Part shown: positions 1 through 11,578 of the stretch, piece by piece
Layout: each line of letters begins with the position of its first letter
Position numbering within the stretch: position 1 is the stretch's first letter
Origin: Limonium bicolor
Lineage: Eukaryota; Streptophyta; Magnoliopsida; Caryophyllales; Plumbaginaceae
Length of the DNA: 64,000 nucleotides
Assembly (NCBI GenBank): GCA_023374045.1
Contig: CM041779.1
Span: forward strand, 1,178,001-1,242,000
Direction: 5' to 3'
The notes under the pieces: generated by a model
What the model was told of the DNA's origin: nothing
Database searches by the model: none
The model's input: the letters and a program-made list of their open reading frames with translations, nothing else
Position numbers and translations under genes: made by a program

Positions 1-2395
1 GGAATAAAAATATCATAATATATGATATTAGTACATGGCATAACATTACATAATGTTATGTGGTCAAAATAGAATTTAAATAAATTCAAGGGCTGTACCG
101 AAATATTAGAGGTTGGAAAATGAATCCTAGACTAAGTCTATAATGTTATAAATGTTATAACAATTATTTGTTTAGATGGAATTAATAAAAGTAAGAATAA
201 TCACATTAAGTAATGTGACAAACTATAAATAAATAGGATTCATAAACCAAGGAATTTGTTAATTAAACCTTGGGAGTTGTTAAGATACAACATAAAATGT
301 TACATAATATTAGGATAATAATCTTAATATAAGTTGTACAATATAGTACAACTAAAGGGAAAAGGCATCTAGTAAAAGATGATAAAAATGTAACATATAA
401 TACAAGAATTTATAACTCATGGAATTACCTTGTGGTAAATATATATATACATACCAGAAAATGTATATAAGAATGAATATATACTATGGTTAGAAAACCA
501 TGTATTAAAATGGGTGGTGGAAAAAAACCTTAGGAAAAATAAATACTAAGGTGAGATGTATAATAAATGATTAAGATTATACATGCAATATAGTGACAAG
601 CTATACAATGTACAAATGTGTATTAATTACATGTGGTAACAAACGTTTAAAGTTAAGTATATTAATATACTCGACGTAACCACGCATGCAATATGACGTT
701 GTTCCAAATCCCGAGTTAAACCGAAAACCCGACAAACGTTATCAGTTAGTAACGGGGAATAAACCGGGATGGATTAGTAATGGTACGGGGTACCGTAGTG
801 TGTTGTTAGTATGAGATGCTGATGCATAGTGTGATGCATATTGATAGATTGTTAGAGACGACACGAGGAGCATCGGATCTAGCTGAATCATACTCCACCG
901 TAATACAATCAGGGTGAACGGTATGTTATTTATGTGGCTTGATTGTCTCTGAGGATTTCCTCAGTTCAGACATTGTGTGAAAATCTGTGATAAGATTGAA
1001 TGTCTGTTTGTGTGAATTAATATGCTTGAGTTGTGTATTAATGCTGCTTTATTATTACTGTCGTACGATAACAGTACCGTTCGTATATATGAACATATTA
1101 TAAAACGAACTAGCGGCAATGATGCTATCTTATATGTGTAATATAAGTAACGTAAGTAAAACGTTGTAGCATCAGAATAATAAGATATATATATTCTATC
1201 TGAGACTTATATACGGAGCATTGGCCGCATTAACGCCGCTCTCGTATCTAACACTGGATTCCGAGTCGACATACTCAGGATTGGACTAACGACCTTAGTC
1301 TGTTGTGTTAAGGAAATAATAAAACGATGCGATGGTATAGAGATAAGTTTATCAAGAGGATGTGACTCTTACTGTGAACTGTGATCCATTAACGATACTA
1401 GGATACCGTGTGGTAACCGTAAGTATCAGGATAAATTTCCAACGAACTACAGATTGTTCGTAGGTCGGAGACTCTACCGCTGGAGTGGCTACTGCCGTGG
1501 GTGACCCGCCATAAGAGATGGGTAACTTAGAGACACGTCGTTCTAACGAGACGTTGTCATTAGACATGACTGAACAATTATGAACGACTATATCAACTCG
1601 TACATTAGGCGAACATTATTTGGGCTTGCATGCCAAAGATGAGGGTTTATACTCGTTTATAATTCTCGTTGTTTCGCCTTGTTGTTCATTGGTTGTGCTT
1701 TGTGGTTATGTGTGGTATGTTGGTGGATTGTTTTGGTCGAGTGAGTCGCCGAACTCAATGTGTAACTGTTAGTGTTTGTTGGAATGGAGTTTTTTCTCCC
1801 CTTGTACTCCTATAAGCGTTTAGCGCTTTCAGTGGTTTATTACGATGCGATGTGTGAAGCCGGGGGCTTGTTAGTTATTTGAGTTTACTGCAATATATAT
1901 TGTTGCTTTACAGTTTTAACATTAAATACTTGCATGAAAATGAATTGCATGCTCTCGACCAAATAACTGAGGGTCCGAGGGGGCATGACAGTCATGTAGT
2001 AACATACTCAGCAGGGGCTGATTCCATACCACAAACAACCATTTTTGCAGGTATGCAGCTTCCGGTGTCAGCAAAGAGAGGGACGCGCTGGGTAGTTTAA
2101 TTACAGTTATTTAAATATGCACTGTTGCATTTTGATACGAACTTAGAAACGTGTATAGGATTGGGATACTTAGAACGCTCACTGTGAATGTATCTTATAT
2201 TGGTTTGGGAAAGTAGATCTATCTCTTGTTGTCACTGCGAGAAATTGTTTCGTATTTAAGAGTATATCAGGAAGCACGTTATTACTCGTATAGGCGAGTA
2301 AGAACGGTGACACCAGTAGTTCAATTGTTGAGATTACCGCTGCGATTATATTGTTAAGTAAGATGTTAGGAGCCGATTAGAGTAGGGGTGTTACA
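1..2395 (+). repeat. Partial LTR of a large LTR retrotransposon (3' part), + orientation
   Basis: The stretch ends in GTAGGGGTGTTACA at 2382-2395, which is the reverse complement of the TGTAACACCCCTAC that opens LARD A at 15202. A block near 1932-1965 (TGCATGAAAATGAATTGCAT followed by a CTCGACCAA motif) matches the minus strand of the LARD A LTR near 15725-15765. It therefore looks like the tail of a related LTR lying in the opposite orientation to LARDs A and B. The left end is outside the window, so no target duplication can be checked. No tRNA-Met primer site follows 2395, so this is a right-hand or solo LTR. No gene is visible in it; the short ORFs present do not resemble proteins. Confidence 0.5.
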
Positions 2396-2639
2396 AACCC
2401 TCTTCGTGAAGAAGGATCTGGGGGTAGCTCGAGCTCCACGTCTTTTCACATACTTACTCTCTAACCATATTGAAGCTAAATTTTTTTCCTCCCAGCTATG
2501 TCCAACTAGCGCATTTCTCCAATAGTCAATTTCACGCATTATAATCATTCTCTTAATGGTCACATAAATTACTATCTGAGTCTATTTGACATTGTTTTAT
2601 CTAATCGTAGAGACATACCGCAACCGCTTTCTGTTTAGG

Positions 2640-3735
2640 TAGCCGAACATACTAAAAGGAGGGATTAGTTTCTTACCTGAGGGCGCTTTTGCCCCTGGTG
2701 TATAGTCGGGGCGTTCTTGTTGGCCCAGCTTTGTCTCTTGTTATGGTAGTGGGGGCAACGCGTGCCTATGGGGAGTCGGGGAATTCCTTCTCCGCTGCTC
2801 CAGTAGAATAGGATCGGTCTTAGTAAGGTACTCTCCTGCAGGGCTGCATCAACTGGGGGCCAGTGATATCAACAAACTAATCCGATGGCGGGGTGATAAG
2901 TGGTAGCCCCCCATAGGCGTTTTGGACAGCCACCTATAGAATCAATCCACCAGAGCCACCTGGACATCAATGGGTAGCAAGTCGGGGGGGCCACATTACC
3001 CTCGATCAGAATAGCCGCATGAGGGGGGCAACCAGAGGTGGTGACACCAGTTGACAGGCTCAGGATTGAGCACTAACAACGTCGACGAGGGGGCTGTCGA
3101 AGGAGCAACACCACACACATCGGCCTCCTTGGCTGCGCACGTGGCGGAGTCTTCAACATCTCCAACCAGAGGCGCTTCACCAACACCACACACATCGGCC
3201 TCCTTGGCTGCGCACGTGGCAGAGTCCTCAACATCTCCAACAAGGGGCGCTTCACAACGGAGGGAGAGTCAGAGTCACCACCAAAATTGACGGAGGGAAG
3301 GTTGCATCAGCGGTTGAAGGAGAGTCATCAGGCGACGGCAGAACAGGCGGAGGGGGAGACTCGACATCACCAACGCGAGAAGGGATGGCAACTGACGGGG
3401 ACGGCGGCGGGGAAGGCGCCGGAGTAGTCCTGGTAGCGGGCTTTTCCTTCCCATGGCTGAGGCATGCACAAGCCGCTCCAGATCTGGGAATGGCGAGTTG
3501 CGACGTCGAATTGCGAAGAGACGAGATAGGGAGGGTGAGGGGGTTGGAAGCACCGCCACGGGGGGGCCGGCACCACCAGGCGGAAAGCCGGCGGGCGGCA
3601 GGGCCACCGGGGGCTCAGGCGGACGGAGCTACAGCGGAGCCAGGCGAGTAGGTAGAAGACTCGGGGAAGAAGAAACAGGGGAAACCAGAGAAGCGCGTGG
3701 AGCGCGTTCTCAGAGCGCAACGGTTATTTTCGGAT
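2640..3735 (-). mobile_element. Degenerate LINE 5'-end fragment
   Basis: This GC-rich island reads on the minus strand like the start of LINE A. From 3720 down to about 3500 the minus strand carries the same proline- and alanine-coding order (the CCTGAGCCCYCCGGTGG region, then CGGCCCCCC, then CCCTCCC) that LINE A shows at 4950-5105. Downstream it has an open stretch with a duplicated 25-residue segment. No DUF4283, zinc knuckle, endonuclease or reverse transcriptase is present, so only the 5' part of ORF1 is kept. Homology to LINE A is judged by eye and the boundary at 2640 is only where the base composition changes. Confidence 0.4.
3106..3255. repeat. 75-bp tandem duplication
   Basis: Two copies of a 75-bp unit, 3106-3180 and 3181-3255, differ at a few bases. 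As 75 is a multiple of three, reading is kept in every frame and gives a duplicated 25-residue segment (minus-strand core EDSATCAAKEADVCGV). It lies in the LINE-like fragment and probably expands its low-complexity ORF1 region. Confidence 0.85.
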
Positions 3736-3787
3736 TACACTCTTTTTACTTGATTACACTTATTGCGGAGATATTAAAGATAACTAA

Positions 3788-4604
3788 GAGCATGATTATC
3801 AAAGAACCCAAATATGGGTTCTTAGCACTCTCTTTCCTATTTCTCTCACCGTGACATCAGTTTAAGAACTATATCTATTTTTTCCAACATCAGAGAACTC
3901 ATACTTTGGTTTATAACTCTCTTTAATTGCCATGTCATTTTTCTTTTTACTTATTAAATTTATGGATATAAAAAATTAATTTTAAATTGTTGTTACTACT
4001 ATTTTCAATAATACACAAATAAGCCTAACTTAATATTTTATTAATGATTAAAGTTATTATATTTTTAAAACAAAAATAAAATAAAATTATTCATATATAT
4101 TATTATATGTTGTTACTAACAATATAAGACATAATCATAATTAATTCTTTTATTTAGGATTAAAATATTATAATGAATTTAGAAATGAATACAATGGTAC
4201 ATATTATAAATTACAAGTATATTTTAGTATTACATTTTGATATCATAATAAGTACTAATTTAACGAATATATATATATATATAATATATATTAAAAATAT
4301 GAAAACATAGTCAATATGGATCTCATTTTGTAGAGAATAAGATTTTAAGAATTTTGATATGTTTTAGTTTATTTATATCATTATTAGTTTTAAAAATATT
4401 ATGATTTTAAAATGTATAAGGTTTAACTATTTATATTGAAAATACTATAATTAGAAAAATAAATGGTGGGTCCCATTTTTTTGGGTTCTTAAGAAGTTCT
4501 TACGGAAGAACTTAAAATTAGAGTTCTTCATTCTCTTTCCTCCACCTCATTTTTTATTTCTTTTTTTAGTTAAGAACTCTTAAGCACCATTGATAATCAT
4601 GGTC
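3788..4604. mobile_element. Harbinger/Tourist-like MITE
   Basis: An 817-bp, strongly AT-rich element. Its left end GAGCATGATTATCAA (3788-3802) matches the reverse complement of its right end, GACCATGATTATCAA (4590-4604), with one mismatch. It is flanked by TAA at 3785-3787 and 4605-4607, the 3-bp TWA target duplication of PIF/Harbinger elements. Inner arms also pair: AAGAACCC and a GGGTTCTTA motif near the left end, with TTAAGAACT near the right end. There is no coding capacity, so it depends on a transposase elsewhere. Confidence 0.65.
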
Positions 4605-4725
4605 TAATGTGCTCCGACTCAAGTTCCTTCCATTCTATCTTATTAAATATTCAATTCACTCATCCTCATGAACTCGTATCACTAACATCACGTTCTTGGA
4701 AATGTTGCACAAATATATAATCTTT

Positions 4726-4807
4726 ACATTTCAATAGCTAAATTGACTTTTCAGTGGACAAACTCCACATTTCAATAGCTAAACTGACTCTTCTGTGGAC
4801 AAACTCT
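4726..4807. repeat. 41-bp tandem duplication
   Basis: Two copies of a 41-bp unit beginning ACATTTCAATAGCTAAA and ending in GTGGACAAACTC lie at 4726-4766 and 4767-4807, differing at a few positions. They sit just left of the LINE A insertion. No function is apparent. Confidence 0.75.
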
Positions 4808-4944
4808 CCCACGCGGACCACCATGACAAACTATCTACAATGAACTAGGGTGTCGTTAGAAGCACCGATTGGACATCCTTGAACCTACAACGGTAATAGG
4901 ACGCGCCTCACACGCCTGAAATCCCCCCGATAACCTTCTCTTCC

Positions 4945-7840
4945 TTGCGCTGCGCCTGGGTTTCATCTCCTTCGCCGCGCCGTGCTACTTTTTTTCGCCG
5001 CCGCCTGAGCCCTCCGGTGGTTCTGCCGGCCGCCAGCCCTCAGCCTGGTGGTACCGGCCCCCCGGGTGGTGCTTTCCCCTCCGTTTCTCCCTCTCCTCTT
5101 TGTTGCGCTCTGCTCCCCGCCCTGTCTATGGCGAATCGGCGCCCCTCAACCCGAGCAACGCCATCCTCCTCCCCTCTGGCCCCCCTTCGTCATCCTACCG
5201 GCCCCCCACCCCGTCCTCCCTCTCCTGCAGCTTCGGATGTGGTGGCTGATGCTGTTCCCCAGGAGCTGCTGGTCCCCAAGGTGTTGGTTCCTCTGATGGC
5301 CCGACGTGCGCCTCTGTGGTTGGCAAGGAAGTGCTGGATTTTTATGGTGTGAAGTCCTCCTGTAGGTCTGAGTCCCCCTCTGGTGTTGACGGCTTTCAAG
5401 CCCATGTCTCCTCTGCAATAGTTTCCTTTGGTTAGCCGGATCCAATGAGGTTGACGGGGTTGCGGATTTCCTCCTTGTTTTCGGGGCAAAGAATATACTC
5501 CTTGGTTCAATAGCTGCGGTGGCAGCAGAGGAGGGGCGTATGCTCGACTCCTGTTTTGGGGCTGTGTTTTATGTAGTGCCGGGGCTGGTTCCGGTGCAGC
5601 AAACATCTCTCAAATTGATGGTAATATTCTAGCCGTTGAGGGTATGGCTCTGGATAAAATTTTTGTCGGGGCTGACCCTGTCTCAGCCGGTTGCAAAGCT
5701 GGAGCTGAGGCGGCTGTCGTCTCTTCCTCTTCCTCCAATAGTAGAAACAATCAAAGTGCCATGGGTGTTGCGGGCACGGATGCCCAGTTCCATGCAAATG
5801 GCGGGGTCCAGTCTATCCCGGCGGTTTCCGCCCGGCCCTTGACTTGGTGGTTGAACTCTCAGCCCCCCTGGATGTGATGCTACAGAATCCTCAATCAATC
5901 TGCTCCCTCGGCTCCGAGTGTGATGAATAAGAGCTTTCCGCCGCTCTTCCTAAGGCCCCAGGGCTTCCGATGCTACTAGACAGAAGATTGCTTGGGCCAA
6001 AAGAACCCATCGACATACCACCCAGTAAGCCGGCGCCAGGTAAACCTCTAACCCATCTTTTCTGGACACGCTACTTGCCAAACAGAAATCAAATGTGGCA
6101 TGTCATTATGGTTAGATAATAATGATATATTAGACACTGATAGCCCTTTGTTACTATAGAGGAAAATGATTTATTGCCTGAGATTGACTACTAGAAAATG
6201 CCCTGGTTGGTCATATTTGGGGGAAAAATTTGGTTTCAATATTGTCAAGAATATGTGAAGAGGGCTTGGAGTTTTGTAGCCACCCCCCAAATTCTCCTTC
6301 ATGATGAAGGATGGTTCCTATTCCGATTTGATAGTGAGGAGGACCTCCAACTATGCTTGAAAAGGGCCCCTGGCTATGGTGGCCACGGGTCCGGTTCCAC
6401 CGGTTCCGGTTCCACTGGTTCCGGTTCCAGAAAATGTGTATTCGTATTCGGAACCGTCTGGGCGGTTCCGGTTACGTTTCCGTTCCGGTTCTGAAATCTG
6501 ATTCGCTTCGGATTCGGTCAAAAAACCGGTTCCGGCCGGTTCCAGCCGGTTCCGGTTTTCGGTTCTGATCGGTTCCGACCGGTTCTGGAAAGATTCGATC
6601 GGCTCCAGTTGCTTCGTTTTAGCTCCGATTTGAGATCCTTTGAGTGCCACGTTGCTCTTTTCATCCACTTTACTCCTAGATAGGTTATTCTTCAAGTTTA
6701 TAATCTTAAATGTGTAAAAACAAAGACTTGGGAATTTTATTGATTTACAAAAAATAAGGAACAAAGAGAATTTTATATATGATTCCTGCCTCATTAAAAC
6801 CTTATTAGGTAAAAAATCCATTGGGAAAACCCTAATAAGGAAAAAGAGTACAACTACTAAGAGGTTACATTTTAAAAACCCAATGTAACTTCAACCGGTT
6901 CCAGGGCGGTTCCGGTTCCGAATCCGACGACGGTTCCAAGCGGTTCCAGGCGGTTCCGTTTCCGGTTCGGGCCCGAATCTCAAAACATGTATCGTATTCG
7001 GAACCGGCTGAGGCGGTTCGGTTCCGGTTCCGGTGATTTCCCACCGTTTCTCGGCCGGTTCCGGTTCCAATCGGTTCTGGGGTAACCGCCGGTTCCGGTA
7101 GAACCGGACCCGATGGCCACCATTACCCCTGGCTCCTCTACTCTTCCCCCTTGGTCCTAAAGAAATGGTCGCCTAACTTTTCCTTCAATCCAAAAGACCT
7201 CAATCGCATTCCTGTCTGAATTCAACTTCCTAGCCTTCACACAAGCCTATGGGCCCAATCCAGTCTTGCTAAGATTTGCACCAAGGTGGGTCCCCTCTTT
7301 TTTACCGACCAAGCTACAGCCTCCAAAACTGAATCTCCTATGCTAGAATCTTGGTCGAAGTTGATTTCAATCAGGACCTTGTTAGAGAAATCGAGATCCG
7401 TGCCCCTAGTGGCACTAGTTTCCAGAAGGTTGTCTATGAATGGGAACCTGTTTCTTGCTCCCTCTGCAGTCTCCTAGGACACTCCTCCTCCCGCTGTCCT
7501 AAATCTATCCGCTCGGGATCAAGTCATGCTCAGGGGTCTTTGTTAGGGCCCCCTAAACTCCCAGGGAAGGAACCTGTCCCCCCCTCTTTAGGCCAGGTAG
7601 CCCAAGCTGTCAGGGAGACGCCCCGCCAGCCAGCCACAGTCCCCGGCTCCCAGCACCACCCCGTTGTTTCTAGTGATCCTCCACCGTCGGGTCAACCGTC
7701 GGTGGCTCTTGTGCCTAGTCTCGCCCAGGACTCAGGCTCTCCCTCCCATCCTAGTGCTTCCTGCCCTTCTTCCCCCGCCACCTCCTTTTTCCCTCCGGTG
7801 AGCAGATGTCTCCCTCCCTCAAGATTCTGCTCGCCCTAAA
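4945..7840 (+). pseudogene. LINE A ORF1 (gag-like, DUF4283 plus zinc knuckle), broken
   Basis: ORF1 of plant L1 elements encodes an RNA-binding protein that packages the LINE transcript. Here a proline-rich start (ATG at 4945, reading MRCAWVSSPS) leads after several frame changes into a DUF4283-like segment at about 6200-6366 (WFLFRFDSEEDLQLCLKRAP). The hAT element interrupts it, and the domain resumes at about 7150 with PWS, NRIPV and CYARILVEVDF-type motifs. A CCHC knuckle CSLCSLLGHSSSRC follows at about 7455-7497, then a long proline/serine-rich tail. Removing the hAT element and one TSD copy rejoins the domain in a sensible frame. Upstream stops and shifts make it a pseudogene. The true start is uncertain. 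Confidence 0.7.
6375..7125. mobile_element. Non-autonomous hAT element with GGTTCCGG subterminal repeats
   Basis: A 751-bp insertion in LINE A, flanked by the 8-bp direct repeat CCCCTGGC at 6367-6374 and 7126-7133; 8 bp is the hAT target size. The left end TATGGTGGCCACGGGTCCGG pairs with the right end, whose reverse complement is TAATGGTGGCCATCGGGTCC, giving imperfect inverted repeats. Both subterminal zones (about 6390-6600 and 6895-7105) are packed with GGTTCCGG/CCGGTTCC motifs, a pattern typical of plant hAT transposase-binding regions. The 300-bp middle is AT-rich and has no transposase. The ORFs across it are repeat artefacts. Confidence 0.88.
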
Positions 7841-8019
7841 CACTAATGACACCTGGCAGGAGGTTCTTCTTAAGGGTAGGAAATCTAGTAAGCCACTGGT
7901 AAGGCTCAAAATCCTATACCCGATGACCTCTCGCTCTTGCTCACTAATACCTTTGACTTACTTGAGGAGAGCAATGCTCCTTCCATCCCCCCCTTCCACA
8001 ATACCCCATCCTTAGAATC

Positions 8020-11000
8020 TTGCAATATGGAATGTGAGGGGTTGCAATGATCGACCAAGCTCCTAGAGATCCAAAAGTTCGTGGCCAGCAATAATCTCAG
8101 TGTGTTTTGGCCTCCTTGAAACTCGTGTTTCTTTCAACAACTACCCTGCTATTCTCGCTCGTTCCTTCCCATCCTGGAGTGTTGTCCATAACTATGGTGC
8201 TCATCAGAGTGGCCGTATCTGGATTCTTTTAACCCTTCCAACACTACCCTCTCCCTCATCCATTCCTCTGACCAAATCCTCACCTGCAAAGTGTCTATTG
8301 TTGGCACCATGGACTTCACCTTATCTGTAGTCTACGGGAGGAACATCCAAGCTTTGAGATCCCAGCTTTGGGATGATATTATATATCTCAGCCAGAGTAC
8401 TGTTGGCCCTTGGGCTGTTGCCGGAGATTTCAATAATATTCTCTATGCTCAGGATAGGCTCAGTAGTCGCAATCCCATCCCTAGAGACTACCGGGACTTG
8501 CTAACTGCGTCTCTACGACGGTTTTGCAAGACCTTCGCTTTTATGGGAGATTCTTCACTTGGTGGAATAACCAATATGACCATGGGCGCGTTCTAGGAAA
8601 ATTGATAGAGTCCTAGTGAATGAAGATTGGCTTCTGGCATTTCCCACCAGCTATGCCTCCTTCCTTCCCCCCCTGGTGTCGGATCATAGCCCCATGGTCA
8701 TCTCTCTCCCAGCCCTGCTCCATCGCAAGAGAAGCTTTAAGTTCCTCAACATTTGGACTAATGACCCCTCCTTTCTCCCCCTGGTTCGCAACGCGTGGGA
8801 GCTTGCCCCGAGTGGGAATCGCCTCTACACTATCGTCCAAAAGCTTAAATACCTCAGAAAAGGGCTTATCCACCTTCATAAATCAGAATTTGGATCCCTC
8901 GGGGACAAAGGCCAAAGAATCAGAACTCAGCTTAGTGACGTCCAAAGATGCCTGGACCTTGACCCTTGGAACCCGACCCTTATCTCCTAGGAAAAATCGC
9001 TTAGGCATAATCTCATTGTTAGAGACTCCCAAGAGATTCTTTTCCTTCGCCAGCTCTCTAAAGCCAGGTGGCTTAAATGGGCAGACTCTAATACTTCCTT
9101 TTTTCATAGAGCCATTAAGGCCAGGAGGAATAAAAACTCCATTGCGTCCATTACGAACGATCTGGGGGAGACCCTCCACACCCCCCTCGACATCGAAAAT
9201 TGCCTGGTTGACCACTTTCGTCAAACTCTTGGCTCCAGGATTCCCCCCCATCGCTCCTTGGCTGACCTTAACTTGAATAACGTCAGAACCCTTGATCGCT
9301 CCTCATGGACCCTCTTAACCCATCCCATTGAGAGTAGTGACATCAAATCAGCCCTGTTTTCCATTGGGGACGACAAAGCCCCGGGCCCGGATGGCTACAC
9401 GGCTAAATTCGTCAAAGCGGCCTGGGACATAATTGGTGAAGACATTTGTGGAGCCATCAAAAGCTTCTTCCATAGTGGTCGGCTTCTTAAAAGAGATTAA
9501 TGCCACTCTAATAACCCTTATTCCCAAATCGGACAATGCCTCGTCCCCGGGGGACTACAAACCCATCTCCTGCTGCAATACCCTGTATAAAATCATAAGC
9601 AAAATTATGGCGGATAGACTCAAGAGTGTTCTCCCCACTATTGTGAGTCCCAGCCAAGGAGCCTTTATTAAGGGGCGTCTTATCTCAGATAACATCCAGC
9701 TCTGCTCGTGTCTCATGAAAAACTATCAAAGGGCCAACATCTCCCCTCGATGTACTTTGAAAGTGGACATCAGGAAGGCGTTTTGACACTGTTGACTGGA
9801 ATTTCCTCCAGGACACTCTCCCTTCCTAAACTTCCCCTCTGAATTTAGTAACTGGATAATGCAATGTGTCACCTCCACCTCCTTCTCGATCAAGATAAAT
9901 GGGTCCCCCTCGGCTACTTTCAAAGGGGAAAGAGGGCTGCGCCAAGGCGACCCCCTCTCCCCTACCTCTTCGCGCTTACTATGGATATGCTGTCTCGGTT
10001 GCTCGACCAGCTCCCTGCCTCACCCAATTTCAACTATCACCCATCATGCAAGCCTCTGCGGATCACCCATCTATTTTTTGCTGATGATGCCCTCTTATTC
10101 TGTAGAGGTGACCATAACTCCATAACAACGTTGCTCAACAAAGTCAATCTCTTCTCTGAAGCCTCAGGTCTTATGCTTAACCCTACCAAATCTGATATAT
10201 TTCTTGGAGGAGTTAACCCGGCCACTGCTGATGCGCTAGTCCAACTTACAGGATTTAAGCTTGGCACTTTTCCATTCCGCTATCTTGGCATCCCTATTAC
10301 TGTGAGGAAGCCTAAAGCAGCGGATTTTAACCCCCTTATTGACAGTATTCGAAAAGTTATCACCTCTTGGGGAAGTAAAACCCTCTTTTGCTGGCAGACT
10401 CTCCCTCATCCAGAGTACTCTTTATGGCATTGTTGGCTTCTGGGCCTCCTGCATTACTATCCCCAAAAATGCCATCAAAAGAGTCACGAATTGTTTTCGG
10501 TCTTTCCTCTGGTCGGGGGAGGCTGACAGTAATGTCACCCCTCCAGTGGCCTGGAACACCATCATAAATACCAAGAAAAATGGGGGCCTGGGTTTTAGGA
10601 TATTCACAAATGGAATATGTGCTTCATACTCAAGACCATCATCTCAGCCATCGCTCACGACTCGGAGCGTCTATGGATTCAATGGATCCATAAGCTCTTC
10701 TTACCCACTCCGAGCAGCATTGGTCGGCTACGGCTAAAGGTAATGATCCCTGGACTTGGAAAGCTATCCTTCATGCCAGGGACTGGTGGAAGAAGCAATG
10801 TGGCTCTCCAGATGATGCCATCTCTCTCTTCAGCTCATAACCCCCTCCGCCCTAGGGTTAGCTCGTTCTATAGGACATTTCCACTCCTCCCCAAATCTTT
10901 CAATGGTACAATGTCTGCTGGAAAATTGGTCTGTCCCTAAAGCTAAATTTATTTTGTGGGTTACCCTAAAAGGAAGACTTAAAACCTGTGATACCTCCAA

Positions 11001-11110
11001 TCTTGGGGCAGATATTTCTTGCTAACAGATGCTGGCTCTGTGAGCGTGCTCAAGAGACAAGCAACCATCTCTTTTCCAATGCAGGTAACTCTTGCAGGGT
11101 CTGGTGGACT
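8020..11110 (+). pseudogene. LINE A ORF2: endonuclease and reverse transcriptase, broken
   Basis: This is the polyprotein that nicks target DNA and copies LINE RNA into it. The endonuclease starts at about 8024 (LAIWNVRGCN, then GLLETRV and AVAGDFNNIL). The reverse transcriptase runs from about 9250 to 10400 with DDKAPGPDGYTAKF at about 9370, LITLIPK, SQGAFIKGR, LKVDIRKAFD at about 9757, GLRQGDPLSP and the catalytic FADDALLF at about 10076. A zf-RVT remnant (CWLCERAQETSNHLF) lies at about 11020. Several frameshifts (for example near 9500, 9780 and 10395) and stops break the frame. The usual sequence after zf-RVT is missing. Confidence 0.85.
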
Positions 11111-11187
11111 AGGGTGTGTTGAATCTAACCACCATGATAATTTATACATATCCATTTTTCAAAAAAAAAAAGAACTAGGGTGTCGTT

Positions 11188-11578
11188 GAATCTAACCACC
11201 ATGATAATTTCATATACCTCATTGCCAGAATTACGATATGATCTAGGGTGTCCAGACTTTATTAGTAATTTTTTGAAGCCGATACTTCTTACAGAGAGAC
11301 GAATTTGGGTGCTTGAGGGACTGCAACCAGCAGCAGATAATGGGCAAAGTTGTGCTGATTGGAATATAGAGTACGAAACAGAGAGGAAATATTAGATTAC
11401 TGTCGCTACTCGTGTTTTACAAGGATGATGGCGTACTTATGTCACACGGGTTAGTAGAATTTTATGTGTATGATCTCAAGACTGGTAAGAAGACTATGCT
11501 TCATTATTCTAGAATCATGTCACCAAATTACATCAGTGGTCATATTGAGAGCTTAGTACTGCTGAATTGGAGGTAACT
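11188..11578 (+). pseudogene. Possible F-box-associated domain C-terminal fragment
   Basis: One forward frame from about 11395 to 11575 reads like the end of a plant F-box-associated protein: LLVFYKDDGVLMSHG, then EFYVYDLKTGKKTMLHYS, then GHIESLVLLN and a stop. The FYK(D/N), YDLKT and (V/I)ESLV pattern is what I recognise from FBA-type substrate-recognition subunits of SCF ubiquitin ligases. No F-box is present and the upstream part (11188-11395) needs frame changes, so this is a remnant. It begins exactly at the right-hand TSD of LINE A, but its 5' part is not visible left of that LINE. Confidence 0.45.

Larger units (their letters stand above)
4858..11171 (+). mobile_element. LINE A: full-span, decayed L1-type plant LINE
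   Basis: A 6.3-kb non-LTR retrotransposon read left to right. It is flanked by a 16-bp near-perfect target duplication (GAACTAGGGTGTCGTT plus one base) at 4842-4857 and 11172-11187, and ends in a run of A at about 11160-11171. Inside, in order, are an ORF1 with DUF4283 and a zinc knuckle, then an ORF2 with endonuclease, reverse transcriptase and the start of a zf-RVT domain. Both ORFs contain stops and frameshifts, so it is inactive. A 751-bp hAT element (6375-7125) interrupts ORF1 and must be younger. The 3' end looks abnormal: zf-RVT stops early and is followed by a copy of the 3' flank. Confidence 0.9.

Noticed and set aside
2366..2563. 65-codon minus-strand frame next to the LTR remnant
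   Set aside because: Short, without family motifs, and overlapping the LTR end.
6351..6821. 156-codon minus-strand frame in the hAT element
   Set aside because: Produced by the GGTTCCGG arrays; low complexity and no transposase motif.
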